Shown: positions 25,178-33,595, counted from the first letter of the stretch. The stretch: DNA of 64,000 nt from Saccharothrix espanaensis DSM 44229 (GCF_000328705.1 NC_019673.1:7203001-7267000); one strand, 5' to 3'. Translations and numbers: made by a program. The notes: generated from the sequence alone by a model not told the origin.

Positions 25178-26146
25178 ATGCGTGCCATCCGACAGCACGA
25201 GTTCGGACCGGCGGAGAACCTGCGCCTGGAGGAGGTGCCCGACCCGCGTCCGGACGCCGGGCAGGTGCTGGTCACCGTGCGGGCCGCAGGTGTGCACCTG
25301 CTGGACGCGTTCATCCGGCGGGGCGAGCACGGCGGTCCGTTCCCGGTGCCCGAGCTGCCCATGACGCCCGGCCGCGAGGTCGCGGGCGTGGTCGCGGAGG
25401 TCGGCGCGGGCGTCGAGGAGTCGTGGCTGGGCAAGCGGGTCGTGGCGCACCTCGGCGCGGCGAGCGGCGGCTACGCCGAGCTCGCCCGGGTGAACGCCGC
25501 CTCGCTGCACGAACTGCCCGACCACGTCACCGACGAGGACGCGGTGGCGATGATCGGCACCGGGCGCACCGCGTTCGGGATCCTGCGCGTGGCCGAGCTG
25601 ACCGAGCACGACGTCGTGCTGGTGCCCGCCGCCGCGGGCGGCCTGGGCGCGTTGTTCGTGCAGGAGGCCAAGGCGCTCGGCGCGCGGGTGGTGGGCGCGG
25701 CGAGCACCGGGAAGCTGGACCTGGTGCGGGAGCTGGGCGCCGACCTGGCCGTCGACTACACCGGGCAGGACTGGGCCGACGAGGTGCGGGCCGAGGTCGG
25801 CGAGGTGAGCGTCGTGCTCGACGGCGTCGGCGGCGCGGTGGGCCGCAAGTCGCTGGAACTGCTCGGCGTCGGCGGTCGGATCGTGATGTTCGGCTGGTCG
25901 TCGGGCGAACCGACCCGGGTCGAGACGGCCGACCTCTACAACGGCGGCCTGACCGCCACCGTCGCGGTCGGCCCGCGCATCCTCAAGGGGATGAACCTGC
26001 GCGAGCTGGAGACGCTGTCCCTCCGAGCCCTCGCGGACGGCCGCCTCACACCGCGCACGACCACGTTCCCGCTGGCGGACGCGGCCAAGGCCCAGGACGC
26101 GCTGGAAAATCGGGCCACCACCGGCAAGGTCGTCCTCACACCCTGA
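25178..26146 (+). CDS. Zinc-type/quinone oxidoreductase (MDR superfamily)
   Basis: A 322-residue MDR-family NADPH:quinone reductase-like enzyme. The N-terminal GroES-like fold includes MTPGREVAGVVAEVGAGVE; the Rossmann region includes VLVPAAAGGLGALFVQEAKA, and the cofactor domain continues to YTGQDWADEV. The structural-zinc cysteine cluster is absent, which favours the quinone oxidoreductase/crystallin branch. The likely role is reduction of quinones or enones with NADPH. The start ATG follows GGGGGAACCCG. It ends before a bidirectional terminator. Confidence 0.9.
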   Translation: MRAIRQHEFGPAENLRLEEVPDPRPDAGQVLVTVRAAGVHLLDAFIRRGEHGGPFPVPELPMTPGREVAGVVAEVGAGVEESWLGKRVVAHLGAASGGYAELARVNAASLHELPDHVTDEDAVAMIGTGRTAFGILRVAELTEHDVVLVPAAAGGLGALFVQEAKALGARVVGAASTGKLDLVRELGADLAVDYTGQDWADEVRAEVGEVSVVLDGVGGAVGRKSLELLGVGGRIVMFGWSSGEPTRVETADLYNGGLTATVAVGPRILKGMNLRELETLSLRALADGRLTPRTTTFPLADAAKAQDALENRATTGKVVLTP

Positions 26147-26248
26147 GCCCCCGCCGGCCAGGCGCGGTTGACGCCCACAGCGGGCGAAGACCGTGCCACG
26201 ACGTAGAGCCTCGCCGTCAAGAGCAAAGCGCTCACGTGGTGCGCAGCG

Positions 26249-26280
26249 CCGTGCGCCCCGCCCGCGGGCGGGGCGCACGG
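26249..26280. terminator. Bidirectional terminator
   Basis: Perfect 15-bp arms at 26249-26263 and 26266-26280 with a minimal loop lie between the convergent oxidoreductase and anti-sigma genes. Confidence 0.75.
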
Positions 26281-26303
26281 CCTTCCCCGGTCACCCCTCC
26301 GGC

Positions 26304-26999
26304 TCAGACCCGCACGGAGACGATCCGCTCACCGTCGAAGTCGCGGATCTCCACGGCGGCCACGTCGGCCGGCGCGACCAGCGCCGACCCGTCGAGGTTG
26401 GTGCCCTCCTTCTCGCCGAGCGCGGACACCAGCCAGCTGCCCGCCTCGTGGCTGGTGCCGTCCTTGGCGACGACGAACAGCTTGCACTTGCGGTTCTTCG
26501 CGATGCCCGCCGCCGAGACGTTCAGCCGCACCCAGCCGGCGGCCGGCTTGACCTGGACGGTCATCCGCGCGCCGGTGGCCGGGTCGACGGCGGTGCCGAC
26601 CTTGGCGTCGGTGACGACGGTGGGCGGCGTGGAGCCGGCCACCTGGTCGGTCGGCGCGGTGCTCCGCCCGACGGCGAACCCGCCGCCCAGCACGACCGCG
26701 GCGACCACGGCGGCGGCCACGCCGAGCCCGAGCCGCCGTCGCCGGACCTCACCCCCGCGCTCGTCGCGCACCTGCCGCAAAGCCCGCCGCAGCAGCAGGT
26801 CCCCGCCTTCGGGCGGCCCGTCCAGCAGCATCTCGGGCGGCACCTCGCCCATGGCCTCCTCCACGGCGCGCAGCTCGTCGACCTCGGTGCGGCACCGCGG
26901 GCAGGCCGCCACGTGCTCCTCCACCGCCCGCACCTCCGGCTCGTCCAAGACGCCCAGTACGTAGGCGCCCAGCAGCTGTGGATCGTGGTTCGTGGTCAT
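26304..26999 (-). CDS. Zinc-finger anti-sigma factor (RskA-like)
   Basis: A 231-residue type I membrane protein. The N-terminal anti-sigma zinc domain has H29-x3-C33-x2-C36 (EEHVAACPRCRTEVDEL). One transmembrane helix lies at about 90-108, and the extracytoplasmic domain ends in TNLDGSALVAPADVAAVEIR. It should hold the ECF sigma factor at the membrane and release it on regulated proteolysis. Its ATG overlaps the sigma stop (ATGA). A truncated paralogue of this protein is encoded at 28787-29233. Confidence 0.92.
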   Translation of the reverse strand: MTTNHDPQLLGAYVLGVLDEPEVRAVEEHVAACPRCRTEVDELRAVEEAMGEVPPEMLLDGPPEGGDLLLRRALRQVRDERGGEVRRRRLGLGVAAAVVAAVVLGGGFAVGRSTAPTDQVAGSTPPTVVTDAKVGTAVDPATGARMTVQVKPAAGWVRLNVSAAGIAKNRKCKLFVVAKDGTSHEAGSWLVSALGEKEGTNLDGSALVAPADVAAVEIRDFDGERIVSVRV

Positions 27000-27547
27000 C
27001 CGGCCACCCCCTTCAGCGCGACCTGTTGTCCGACGAACGTCTCTCTCAGGGCCCGCAACGCGTAGTGCGATCTCGATTTGACCGTGCCGGGTGGCACGCC
27101 CAGCGCCTCCGCCGCCTCGGTCACGCTCCGGCCGCGGAAGTAGATCTCCATCAGCACGTCGCGGTGGTCCGACGACAGCCGGTCGAGCGCCTCCAGCACC
27201 ACGACCGAGTTCACCACGGACTCCGCGTGGTCGCGCTGGACCGGTGGGCTCGTGGGGGTCTCGGCCACCTCCTGGGGCCGGGCCGCACGCGCCCTGATCC
27301 GGTCGGTGACGATGTTGCGGGCCACGGTGAGCAGCCAGCCGCGCACCGAGCCCTTGCCGTTGACCAGGGCGTCCGGGTGCCGCCACGCGCGGACCAGGGT
27401 CTCCTGGACGACGTCCTCGGCCGCCGCCCGGTCCCCGGTGAGCCTGGTGGCGTAGGCCAGCAACGCCCGGCCGTGCTCTTCGTAGAGAGACCGGATCAGC
27501 GCCTCGTCGGCCGCGGTCTCCCGTTTCCGGGACCACAAAGCCGCCAT
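26996..27547 (-). CDS. ECF sigma factor (SigK/ECF19-like)
   Basis: A 183-residue sigma factor with regions 2 and 4 only. Region 2 is ALIRSLYEEHGRALLAYATR and AAAEDVVQETLVRAWRHPDA; region 4 is DVLMEIYFRGRSVTEAAEAL and GVPPGTVKSRSHYALRALRE. It is translationally coupled to its zinc-finger anti-sigma factor. A TGAACC-N16-CGTGTC promoter lies 33 nt upstream of the start, and an identical promoter precedes the anti-sigma paralogue, which points to autoregulation. Confidence 0.93.
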   Translation of the reverse strand: MAALWSRKRETAADEALIRSLYEEHGRALLAYATRLTGDRAAAEDVVQETLVRAWRHPDALVNGKGSVRGWLLTVARNIVTDRIRARAARPQEVAETPTSPPVQRDHAESVVNSVVVLEALDRLSSDHRDVLMEIYFRGRSVTEAAEALGVPPGTVKSRSHYALRALRETFVGQQVALKGVAG

Positions 27548-27579
27548 CCACCCACTCCTCTCGTCAACTCCTCGACACG

Positions 27580-27607
27580 GACACGGCTCCCGCGCCGGAT
27601 CGGTTCA
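27580..27607 (-). promoter_or_regulatory. ECF-type promoter of the sigma/anti-sigma operon
   Basis: On the minus strand TGAACC (27607-27602), 16 nt, CGTGTC (27585-27580). The -35 is embedded in GGTTGAACCGATC, identical to the site at 29339-29366. Confidence 0.75.
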
Positions 27608-27627
27608 ACCCCGGCCGGAGAAAGTCC

Positions 27628-28536
27628 TCACGGGCAGGTGCGGCCCTCGTTGACGCAGGTCGCGACCTCGGCGGCGAGGTCGTCGGGCATGACGTTGACC
27701 GACATCGCGTGGTCGGTGCGCGGGTCGCGCAACTGCTCGGGGAAGCTGTCGAGCGCGAACGGCCGGCCGAGCGGCACCTGGTAGGCGACCCGCACGCGCA
27801 GCCTCGGGATCGGGAACGTCCCCTTCGGGCACGCGCCGTTCGACGCGGCGGGCACCACGTGTGCGCGGTGCGAGGCGCTGTCGGTGTTGCGGCCGTCCCA
27901 GCAGTGGGGGAAGTCGTAGGTGCGCAGCAGCTCGCTCCGGCCGCATTCCGGGTACCGGTCGGTGTGCCGGTCCTCGAAGCCGGCGCAGGTCCACTGCGCG
28001 GTGCCCGCGCCGGAGGTCAGTGCGGCCGGGTCGCCGGTGATCATCCGCAGGAACCGGGGCATCGGCACGACCTTGCCGACCGGGCTGCCGGTGAACGTGA
28101 CGCTCACCCGGGAGGGCGGCAGCACTTCACCGGTGTTGCCGTGCGCGCCGCCACCCTGGGCGTGCGCGTCGTGGCCGACGCCGTCGGTCAGCCGCAGCAC
28201 GGGCCAGTAGTAGGTGGACAGGTCGCCGGCGGCGCACGAGGTCGTCGCGGCGGCCAGCGACCGGTCGGTGCTGGTGTGGTCGGTGCTCAGGTTGCCGACG
28301 TACTCGTGGGTGTGGTGCGCGCCGAACGGGGCTCCGGGCGCGATGACCATGTTGTCGGCGTTGAGGTGCCGCTGCTCGTTGCGGCCGCACTCGACGGTGA
28401 ACGTCCCGGGGGACGCGTCGGCCGTGAGCGCCGGCGGTGGCGCCGGGAGGGGCACGTCTTCGATGGCGACGGACCGGCTGTCGGCCCCGCACGAGGCGAG
28501 GAGGAGCACGAGGAACAGGGGGAGCATCCGCCTCAC
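27628..28536 (-). CDS. DUF1996 lipoprotein
   Basis: About 302 residues with a lipoprotein signal (RRMLPLFLVLLLASCG; lipidated Cys about 17 from GTG 28536). The DUF1996 domain occupies most of the remainder: NADNMVIAPGAPFGAHHTHE, YVGNLSTDHTS and CWDGRNTDSASHRAHV are characteristic. It is predicted to sit on the outer face of the membrane. Homologues occur in fungi and actinomycetes; the biochemical role is unknown. ATG 28527 is an alternative start but would lose the basic n-region. Confidence 0.85.
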   Translation of the reverse strand: MRRMLPLFLVLLLASCGADSRSVAIEDVPLPAPPPALTADASPGTFTVECGRNEQRHLNADNMVIAPGAPFGAHHTHEYVGNLSTDHTSTDRSLAAATTSCAAGDLSTYYWPVLRLTDGVGHDAHAQGGGAHGNTGEVLPPSRVSVTFTGSPVGKVVPMPRFLRMITGDPAALTSGAGTAQWTCAGFEDRHTDRYPECGRSELLRTYDFPHCWDGRNTDSASHRAHVVPAASNGACPKGTFPIPRLRVRVAYQVPLGRPFALDSFPEQLRDPRTDHAMSVNVMPDDLAAEVATCVNEGRTCP

Positions 28537-28786
28537 GGGCACAAGCTTGCCATTCCGGGCGCGGGCTCCGGGCAACCGTCCGGTCACGCCGGGCCGGACA
28601 CCGCCGTTCGCCGCAACGGCACTGGGCCGCGCGGCGAACAGCGGCGTGCGGGCACACCGAGCACAGCCCTTTCGCTTCGTGTGGTGGTTTCACGGCCACG
28701 CCGCAGCGGTTCCGCTGTCAGGCCGCAGATGCACGGCCAGGCCGCACAACAAGGTCCGCGGTTGCGCCGTGGTACCGAATCGGCGG

Positions 28787-29233
28787 CTACGCCGTGGTGG
28801 TGACGAGGGTCCGCCCGTCGACGGTGACGACGCTGATCGTCGCCAGGTCGGCCGGGTCGACCAGGGCCGCGCCGTCGAGGTCGGTGTGCTCGCGCCGGGC
28901 CGCGACCCAGCCGCCGGCGACGTAGCGGCGGCCGTGCGAGTCGGTGACGACGAGCGTGCACCGCTCGCCCGGGTCGATGCCGTCGACGGCGGCGTGCAGG
29001 CGCACCCAGCCGTCGGCCGGCGTGATGGTCGTGGTCATCCGGGTGGAACCGGTGGTGGCGACCAGGATTCGGTGCGCGGGCAGGCTGTGCCGGCCGAGGT
29101 GCAGGCCGCCGGCGAGCACCGCGGCGGCGAGCGCGGCGCTCGTCGCCGCCCGGAGCCGGCCGCGTCGCCCGCGGTCGCGGGCCTTCTCGTCCCGGACCCG
29201 GCGCAGTGCGCCTTCGAGGATCGGATCGCGCAT
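28787..29233 (-). CDS. Anti-sigma paralogue lacking the zinc finger
   Basis: A 148-residue protein. Its N-terminal ALRRVRDEKARDRGRRGR matches ALRQVRDERGGEVRRRR of the nearby anti-sigma factor. One membrane helix follows (about 29-47), and the extracytoplasmic part (ITPADGWVRLHAAVDGI, HTDLDGAALVDPADLATISV) aligns with its sensor domain. The sigma-binding zinc domain is missing. It could act as a decoy for the signal or protease, or be a decaying gene. An ECF-type promoter identical to that of the sigma operon lies about 105 nt upstream. Confidence 0.75.
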   Translation of the reverse strand: MRDPILEGALRRVRDEKARDRGRRGRLRAATSAALAAAVLAGGLHLGRHSLPAHRILVATTGSTRMTTTITPADGWVRLHAAVDGIDPGERCTLVVTDSHGRRYVAGGWVAARREHTDLDGAALVDPADLATISVVTVDGRTLVTTTA

Positions 29234-29267
29234 GGTCGCCTTGTTCCTGGGTCGGTCGGGCGGGCGG

Positions 29268-29303
29268 TCAGCCCAGCGGGGAGGGGTTGCGGTGGTTGTT
29301 CAT
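29268..29303 (-). pseudogene. Residual N-terminus of the anti-sigma paralogue
   Basis: An 11-codon ORF (MNNHRNPSPLG, then TGA) follows GGGAAGG. It resembles the first residues of the intact anti-sigma factor, MTTNHDPQLLG. Only 34 bp separate it from the start of the truncated paralogue, whereas the intact gene encodes about 60 more residues here, including the zinc finger. The simplest reading is a deletion leaving a stop after the first 11 codons. Confidence 0.55.
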
Positions 29304-29338
29304 CGCGGTGACCTTCCCGTGCGTGGGGGAACACCCCA

Positions 29339-29366
29339 GACACGGAGCGGTCCGACGATCGGTTCA
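29339..29366 (-). promoter_or_regulatory. ECF-type promoter of the anti-sigma paralogue
   Basis: On the minus strand TGAACC (29366-29361), 16 nt, CGTGTC (29344-29339). Both boxes, the spacing and the flanking GGT...GATC are the same as at 27580-27607. Confidence 0.75.
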
Positions 29367-29502
29367 ACCGGGTTTCCCGGCCGGCGCGCGCGGCCGGTCC
29401 ACCCCGGTCCGACGGGTCTTTCCCCGGTTCCGTGCTCGCCGGCGGCTTGGTCCGCTTCACTGGTCGGGGCCGCCCCCCGAACGTCTTTTCCGGAGGTAGC
29501 GC

Positions 29503-30513
29503 GTGGCGATCACCATCCGCGACGTGGCACGGCGCGCGCAGGTGTCCGTGGCGACCGTGTCCCGTGCCCTGACCACGCCCGACCTGGTGCGCGCGGAGAC
29601 CCGGTCGCGCGTGCTGGCCGCCGCCACCGAGCTGGGCTACCGGCCCAACCGGGCCGCGCGCGGCCTGATCACCGGCCGGACCGGCAACATCGGGATCGTC
29701 GTGCCGGACCTGGGCGACCCGGTGTTCACCGCCGTGCTGAAGGCGGCCCAGGCGCGCGCCGCGCAGGCGGACTACGCGGTGTTCGTGGCCGGCGGCGACG
29801 AGGACCCGGCCACCGAGGTGAAGCTGGTGCACGCCATGGCCAAGCAGGTCGACGGCGTGCTGGTGTGCGCGCCAGCGTCGACCGACGAGCAGGTGGCCGA
29901 GGCGGCGGGCGCGACGTCGCTGGTGCTCCTCGACCGCGACCTGCCGGGTGTGCCGGCCGCCCTGCTCGACGGCGCGGGCGGCGCGGAGCAGGTGGTGGAC
30001 CACCTGGTGGCGTTGGGCCACCGGCGGGTCGCGGTGCTCGACGGGCCGCGCGCGTCGTGGTCGAACCGGCAGCGCCGCCGGGGGCTGGCGGCGGCGCGCG
30101 CACGGCACGGCGTGGACCTGGTCGACCTGGGCCCGTTCGCGCCGAGCTACGAGGGCGGCACGCGGGCGGCGGACCTCGCACTGGCGGGCGATGTGACCGC
30201 GATCGTGGCGTACGACGACATCATGGCCTCGGGCGTGCTGGCCCGGCTGCGCGACCGGGGCGTCCCGGTGCCCGGCGAGATGAGCGTGACGGGGTTCGGC
30301 GACCTGCCGTACGCGGAGCTGTGCTCCCCGCCGCTGACCACCGTGGCGGTGCCGCTGGCGGCGGCCGGGCGGACGGCCGTGGCGATGCTGCTGGCCGGGT
30401 TCGACGCGCAGGACGCCGACGTGCCGCGGGTGGTGCTGCCGACGCGGTTGGTCGTCCGGTCGACCACCGCCCCGCCGCCCGGCCCGGTCCGGCCGCGCCG
30501 CGACCAGCCGTAG
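29503..30513 (+). CDS. LacI-family transcriptional regulator
   Basis: A 336-residue regulator. The N-terminal LacI HTH and hinge are ITIRDVARRAQVSVATVSRA and GYRPNRAARGLITGRTGNIG. A periplasmic-binding-like effector domain follows (VPDLGDPVFTAVLKAAQARA, AIVAYDDIMASGVLARLRDR, SVTGFGDLPYAELCSPPLTT). The ligand is usually a sugar or nucleoside, but no transport or catabolic operon is adjacent, so targets are unknown. The start follows CGGAGGTAGC. It is convergent with the TetR gene, 4 bp apart. Confidence 0.9.
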   Translation: MAITIRDVARRAQVSVATVSRALTTPDLVRAETRSRVLAAATELGYRPNRAARGLITGRTGNIGIVVPDLGDPVFTAVLKAAQARAAQADYAVFVAGGDEDPATEVKLVHAMAKQVDGVLVCAPASTDEQVAEAAGATSLVLLDRDLPGVPAALLDGAGGAEQVVDHLVALGHRRVAVLDGPRASWSNRQRRRGLAAARARHGVDLVDLGPFAPSYEGGTRAADLALAGDVTAIVAYDDIMASGVLARLRDRGVPVPGEMSVTGFGDLPYAELCSPPLTTVAVPLAAAGRTAVAMLLAGFDAQDADVPRVVLPTRLVVRSTTAPPPGPVRPRRDQP

Positions 30514-30517
30514 CCGG

Positions 30518-31123
30518 TCAGCGGTTCGCGACGGCCCGACCGGCGCGTGCGGGGTCGGTGGCCGCCCAGGCGGCGTCGATCATCCGGAAGATCTCGTCCA
30601 CCGCGGCCTCCGGGTCGGCCGATCCACGGGCCAGCGAGTGGGCGTCGACCACGAACCGCGCGATGGTCCGGCAGGCCGTCGTGGTCCGGGACAGCTCCGG
30701 GTCGGCGGCGATGGCGGCGGCCAGCGACTCCGCGTGCCGCAGCCGCATCGACTCCTCGTAGCCGCGCAGGGCGGGCGACCGGTCGACCAGCTGCCAGATC
30801 GGGGCGGCGGCGGGGGCCGAGCAGTGCCGCACCATGGCCCGGATCTCCTCGCGCAGCGCGGGGATCAGCGGCTCGTGCGGCGGGCGGGCGGCCACGGCGC
30901 GGGCGAGGCGGTGCTCGAAGTCCTGGTCCTGCTCGAAGACCAGGGCCTCCTTCGACGCGAAGTGGGCGAAGACGGTGGTGACGGCCACGTCGGCAGCGGT
31001 GGCCACGTCCCGGATGCCCACCTCGTCGTACCCGCGTTCCAGGAACAGCCGCAGGGCGGTGTCGGCGATGGTCCGGCGGGTCGCGGCCTTCTTGCGCTCA
31101 CGGCGTCCGGTCGGCTCGGTCAC
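30518..31123 (-). CDS. TetR-family regulator
   Basis: A 201-residue protein. The TetR HTH is TIADTALRLFLERGYDEVGI and RDVATAADVAVTTVFAHFAS at residues 18-60; the C-terminal ligand domain is divergent. It diverges from an MDR oxidoreductase whose promoter carries a small palindrome, so repression of that gene and of itself is likely. The ligand is unknown. Confidence 0.9.
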   Translation of the reverse strand: MTEPTGRRERKKAATRRTIADTALRLFLERGYDEVGIRDVATAADVAVTTVFAHFASKEALVFEQDQDFEHRLARAVAARPPHEPLIPALREEIRAMVRHCSAPAAAPIWQLVDRSPALRGYEESMRLRHAESLAAAIAADPELSRTTTACRTIARFVVDAHSLARGSADPEAAVDEIFRMIDAAWAATDPARAGRAVANR

Positions 31124-31167
31124 CCGGAGATGCTATCAAATCCAAAAGCACACCTGTTCTGAAAGGC

Positions 31168-31182
31168 TAACCGTTAGGGTTA
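31168..31182. promoter_or_regulatory. Candidate TetR operator
   Basis: TAACC (31168-31172) GTTAG GGTTA (31178-31182) is a short palindrome overlapping a TAGGGT -10-like box (31175-31180), 11 bp before the oxidoreductase ATG. The arms are only 5 bp, so this is tentative. Confidence 0.4.
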
Positions 31183-31193
31183 CGTTCGAGCGC

Positions 31194-32087
31194 ATGAAGA
31201 GGGTGAGCTTCGCCGAGTTCGGCGGTCCGGAAGTGCTGCGGCTGGAAGACGCCGAGGAGCCCCACGCGGGTCCCGGCCAGGTGCGCGTCGCCGTGAAGGC
31301 GGCGGGGGTGAACCCGGTGGACTGGCGCATCCGGGAGGGCCAGGTCCTGGGCGCACACCCGGTCGTCCTGCCCGCCGGGGTCGGGCTGGACGCCGCCGGG
31401 GTGGTGGACGAGGTGGGCGCGGGCGTCGACGGGGTCGAGGTCGGCGACCCCGTGTTCGGCGAGGGGTCCGACACCTACGCCGAGTTCGCCGTGCTGACGG
31501 CCTGGGCGCGGATGCCCGGGGGCCTGTCGTTCGAGGAGGCCGCCGGGTACCCGTCCGTGGTGGAGACCGCGCTGCGGATCATCGACCAGGTCGGGGTGCG
31601 CCCCGGGCAGACGCTGCTGGTCAGCGGCGCCTCGGGCGGTGTCGGGTCGGCGGTGCTCCAGATCGCCCGGGACCGGGGCGTCGCGGTGGTCGGCACGGCC
31701 GGGGCGGCGAACCAGGAGTACCTGCGCGGCCTCGGCGCCCTGGCCACCACCTACGGCGAGGGCTGGGTCGACCGGGTCCGCCGGCTCGGCCGGGTCGACG
31801 CGGCCCTCGACCTGGCCGGCTCGGGCGTGATCGGCGACCTCGTCGCGCTGACCGGCGACCCGGGGCGGGTGGTCTCCATCGCCGACCTCGACGCGCCGCG
31901 GCTCGGCGTCCGCTTCTCCGGCGTGGCCGGGAGCGTGCCGGACGCGCTCGCCGAGGCCGCCGACCTCATCTCCCGCGGCCGGCTGCACATCCCGGTCGAG
32001 AAGTCGTACCCGCTCGCCGACGCGGCGGCGGCGCACGCCGACAGCCAGGCGGGCCACACCCGCGGCCGTCGGGTCATCGTCGTCTGA
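31194..32087 (+). CDS. NADP-dependent MDR oxidoreductase (quinone reductase-like)
   Basis: A 297-residue MDR enzyme. The N-terminal domain includes VAVKAAGVNPVDWRIREGQV; the Rossmann site is LLVSGASGGVGSAVLQIARD near residue 142. It lacks the zinc-binding cysteines, so it belongs to the quinone oxidoreductase branch. It pairs with the divergent TetR regulator, a common arrangement for detoxification of electrophilic quinones. ATG 31194 is taken because the conserved MKRVSFAEFGGPEVLRLED begins there. Confidence 0.9.
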   Translation: MKRVSFAEFGGPEVLRLEDAEEPHAGPGQVRVAVKAAGVNPVDWRIREGQVLGAHPVVLPAGVGLDAAGVVDEVGAGVDGVEVGDPVFGEGSDTYAEFAVLTAWARMPGGLSFEEAAGYPSVVETALRIIDQVGVRPGQTLLVSGASGGVGSAVLQIARDRGVAVVGTAGAANQEYLRGLGALATTYGEGWVDRVRRLGRVDAALDLAGSGVIGDLVALTGDPGRVVSIADLDAPRLGVRFSGVAGSVPDALAEAADLISRGRLHIPVEKSYPLADAAAAHADSQAGHTRGRRVIVV

Positions 32088-32202
32088 GCCCGGTGCCCGG
32101 TCGGTCGGCGGACCGGCCGGGCCACCTGCGGGATTCCCCCTCACCACGACTGTGCGTGCGGAAGCGGTTGCGCAGCGCCACCACCCTAGGTAGAGTTAGA
32201 CC

Positions 32203-32544
32203 ATGGTTGCGGCGCGGAAGGGACCCAAGATGACCTTGCCCACCCAGCTCGTGCTGGGTGTGCTGCTGGAGGACCCCACGCTGGAGCGGTACGGGCTGGA
32301 GATCTGCCAGGTGGCCGAACTGCCCAGCGGGACGGTGCACCCGATCCTGGCCAGGCTGGAGCAGTGCGGGTGGCTGGAGAGCCGGTGGGAGGACGCCGAC
32401 CCGCACGAGCGGGGCCGCCCCCGCCGCCGGTACTACCGGCTCGACCCGGACAGCATCGCGGTGGCCCGAGCCGCCATCGCCCGCGCCCGGGGCTCGGTGT
32501 CCCGGCTCGGGCTGCTGCGCCCGCACGCGGCGGGTGGGACATGA
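32203..32544 (+). CDS. PadR-family regulator
   Basis: A 113-residue winged-helix protein: TQLVLGVLLEDPTLERYGLE, SGTVHPILARLEQCGWLESR, RRRYYRLDPDSIAVARAAIA. The PadR core is intact but the C-terminal dimer helix is short. TAGAGT (32191-32196) ends 6 nt before ATG 32203, implying a leaderless mRNA; ATG 32230 is an alternative. It leads a three-gene operon with ATGA overlaps at both junctions and probably regulates it. Confidence 0.85.
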   Translation: MVAARKGPKMTLPTQLVLGVLLEDPTLERYGLEICQVAELPSGTVHPILARLEQCGWLESRWEDADPHERGRPRRRYYRLDPDSIAVARAAIARARGSVSRLGLLRPHAAGGT

Positions 32545-33005
32545 CCCGGCGCGACCGCCTCGCCCGCATCCGGCTGCTGGCGCACGACCTGGAGGCCGTG
32601 CTCGACGGCAAGCTCGACCGGATCCTGGACCGCCACCTGGCCCACCACCTCGCGCTGGAACTGCGCCGGGCGCTGGAGCGCGACGGCGACGCCCGGCTGC
32701 GCGAGGTCTACCGGCGGGTGCTGTGGCTGGAGTTCGCGGTGGAGCGCAACTACCTGGCCACGGCCAGCTTCGAGCCGATGGTCGCCGCCGCGCGGATGAT
32801 CCGGCTGGAACTGGAACCCCGGCCGGACAGCCGGCTGCTCGACCTCGCGGTGGCCGTGCTGCCGCCGTGCCACCAGGCCCGCTACCACGAGGAGTTCCGG
32901 GCCGAGCTCGCCGACCTGCCGCCGGCCCGCCGGATCCCGCACGCGGTCCGGCTGCTGAGCCGGTCCTGGCTGCTGCGCCGCGCGTTGCAGGGGGAATCGC
33001 GATGA
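32541..33005 (+). CDS. Hypothetical protein in PadR/cyclase-like operon
   Basis: A 154-residue, mostly helical, soluble protein, rich in Arg, Leu and Glu. The first 100 residues include RILDRHLAHHLALELRRALE and YLATASFEPMVAAARMIRLE; a second part has CHQARYHEEFRAELADLPPA. I do not recognise a domain. It overlaps the PadR stop and the cyclase-like start by 4 bp each, so all three proteins should be made together and may form one system. Confidence 0.75.
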   Translation: MTRRDRLARIRLLAHDLEAVLDGKLDRILDRHLAHHLALELRRALERDGDARLREVYRRVLWLEFAVERNYLATASFEPMVAAARMIRLELEPRPDSRLLDLAVAVLPPCHQARYHEEFRAELADLPPARRIPHAVRLLSRSWLLRRALQGESR

Positions 33006-33595
33006 CCGTCGAACTGCCCCGCCCCTGGCGGCGGGCGCGCCCCGAACCCGGGCCCGAGTACCGGTCCATCCTGGTGGTGGACATCGCGGGCTTCGGGCGC
33101 TGGCCCAACCCGCACCAGATCGTCGCGCGGGACGTGCTGACCACCGCCGTGCGCGACGGCTTGCGCGCCGTGGGCGTGCGCCAGGCCGACCTCGGCTGGC
33201 AGGACCGCGGCGACGGCATGATGGTGCTGATCCCGGCCCGGGTGTCCAAAGTGGACATCCTGGACCCGGTGATCCCGCTGGTGGCCGCCCGGCTGCGGCG
33301 GCACAACGCCACCAGCGCGCCGCGCATCCGGGTCCGGGTCAGCCTGCACGCCGGCGAGGTGCACCGGGACGCGCACGGCTGGGTGGGCAGCGACCTGAAC
33401 ACCGCCTGCCGGCTCGCCGACGCCGACCCGGTGCGCGCCGGGCTGCTGGGCGACGCGGTGCTGGTCGTCTCGGACGTGCTCTACCAGAGCGTGGTCCGGC
33501 ACGGCTACCGCCGGGTCGACCCGGCCGCGTTCACCCGGGTGGAGGTCGCCGAGAAGGAAGTCCGGGAACCGGCCTGGGTCGCCCAGGTCTCGTAA
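33002..33595 (+). CDS. Class III nucleotidyl cyclase-like (CHD) protein
   Basis: A 197-residue single-domain protein of the actinobacterial cyclase-homology type. SILVVDIAGFG near residue 22 and DRGDGMMVLIP near 70 retain both metal-binding aspartates, and VSLHAGEVHRDAHGWVGSDL is the usual following block. The substrate-specifying residues cannot be assigned with certainty, so it may be an active cyclase or a nucleotide sensor. In actinomycetes such stand-alone CHD proteins often accompany signalling or conflict effectors; no effector is adjacent here. Confidence 0.8.
   Translation: MTVELPRPWRRARPEPGPEYRSILVVDIAGFGRWPNPHQIVARDVLTTAVRDGLRAVGVRQADLGWQDRGDGMMVLIPARVSKVDILDPVIPLVAARLRRHNATSAPRIRVRVSLHAGEVHRDAHGWVGSDLNTACRLADADPVRAGLLGDAVLVVSDVLYQSVVRHGYRRVDPAAFTRVEVAEKEVREPAWVAQVS

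Noticed and set aside
24666..25364. Possible gene in the 24.5-25.1 kb gap
   Set aside because: No ribosome site, Arg/Pro/Ala-rich translation, and it overlaps the promoter and start of the MDR gene.
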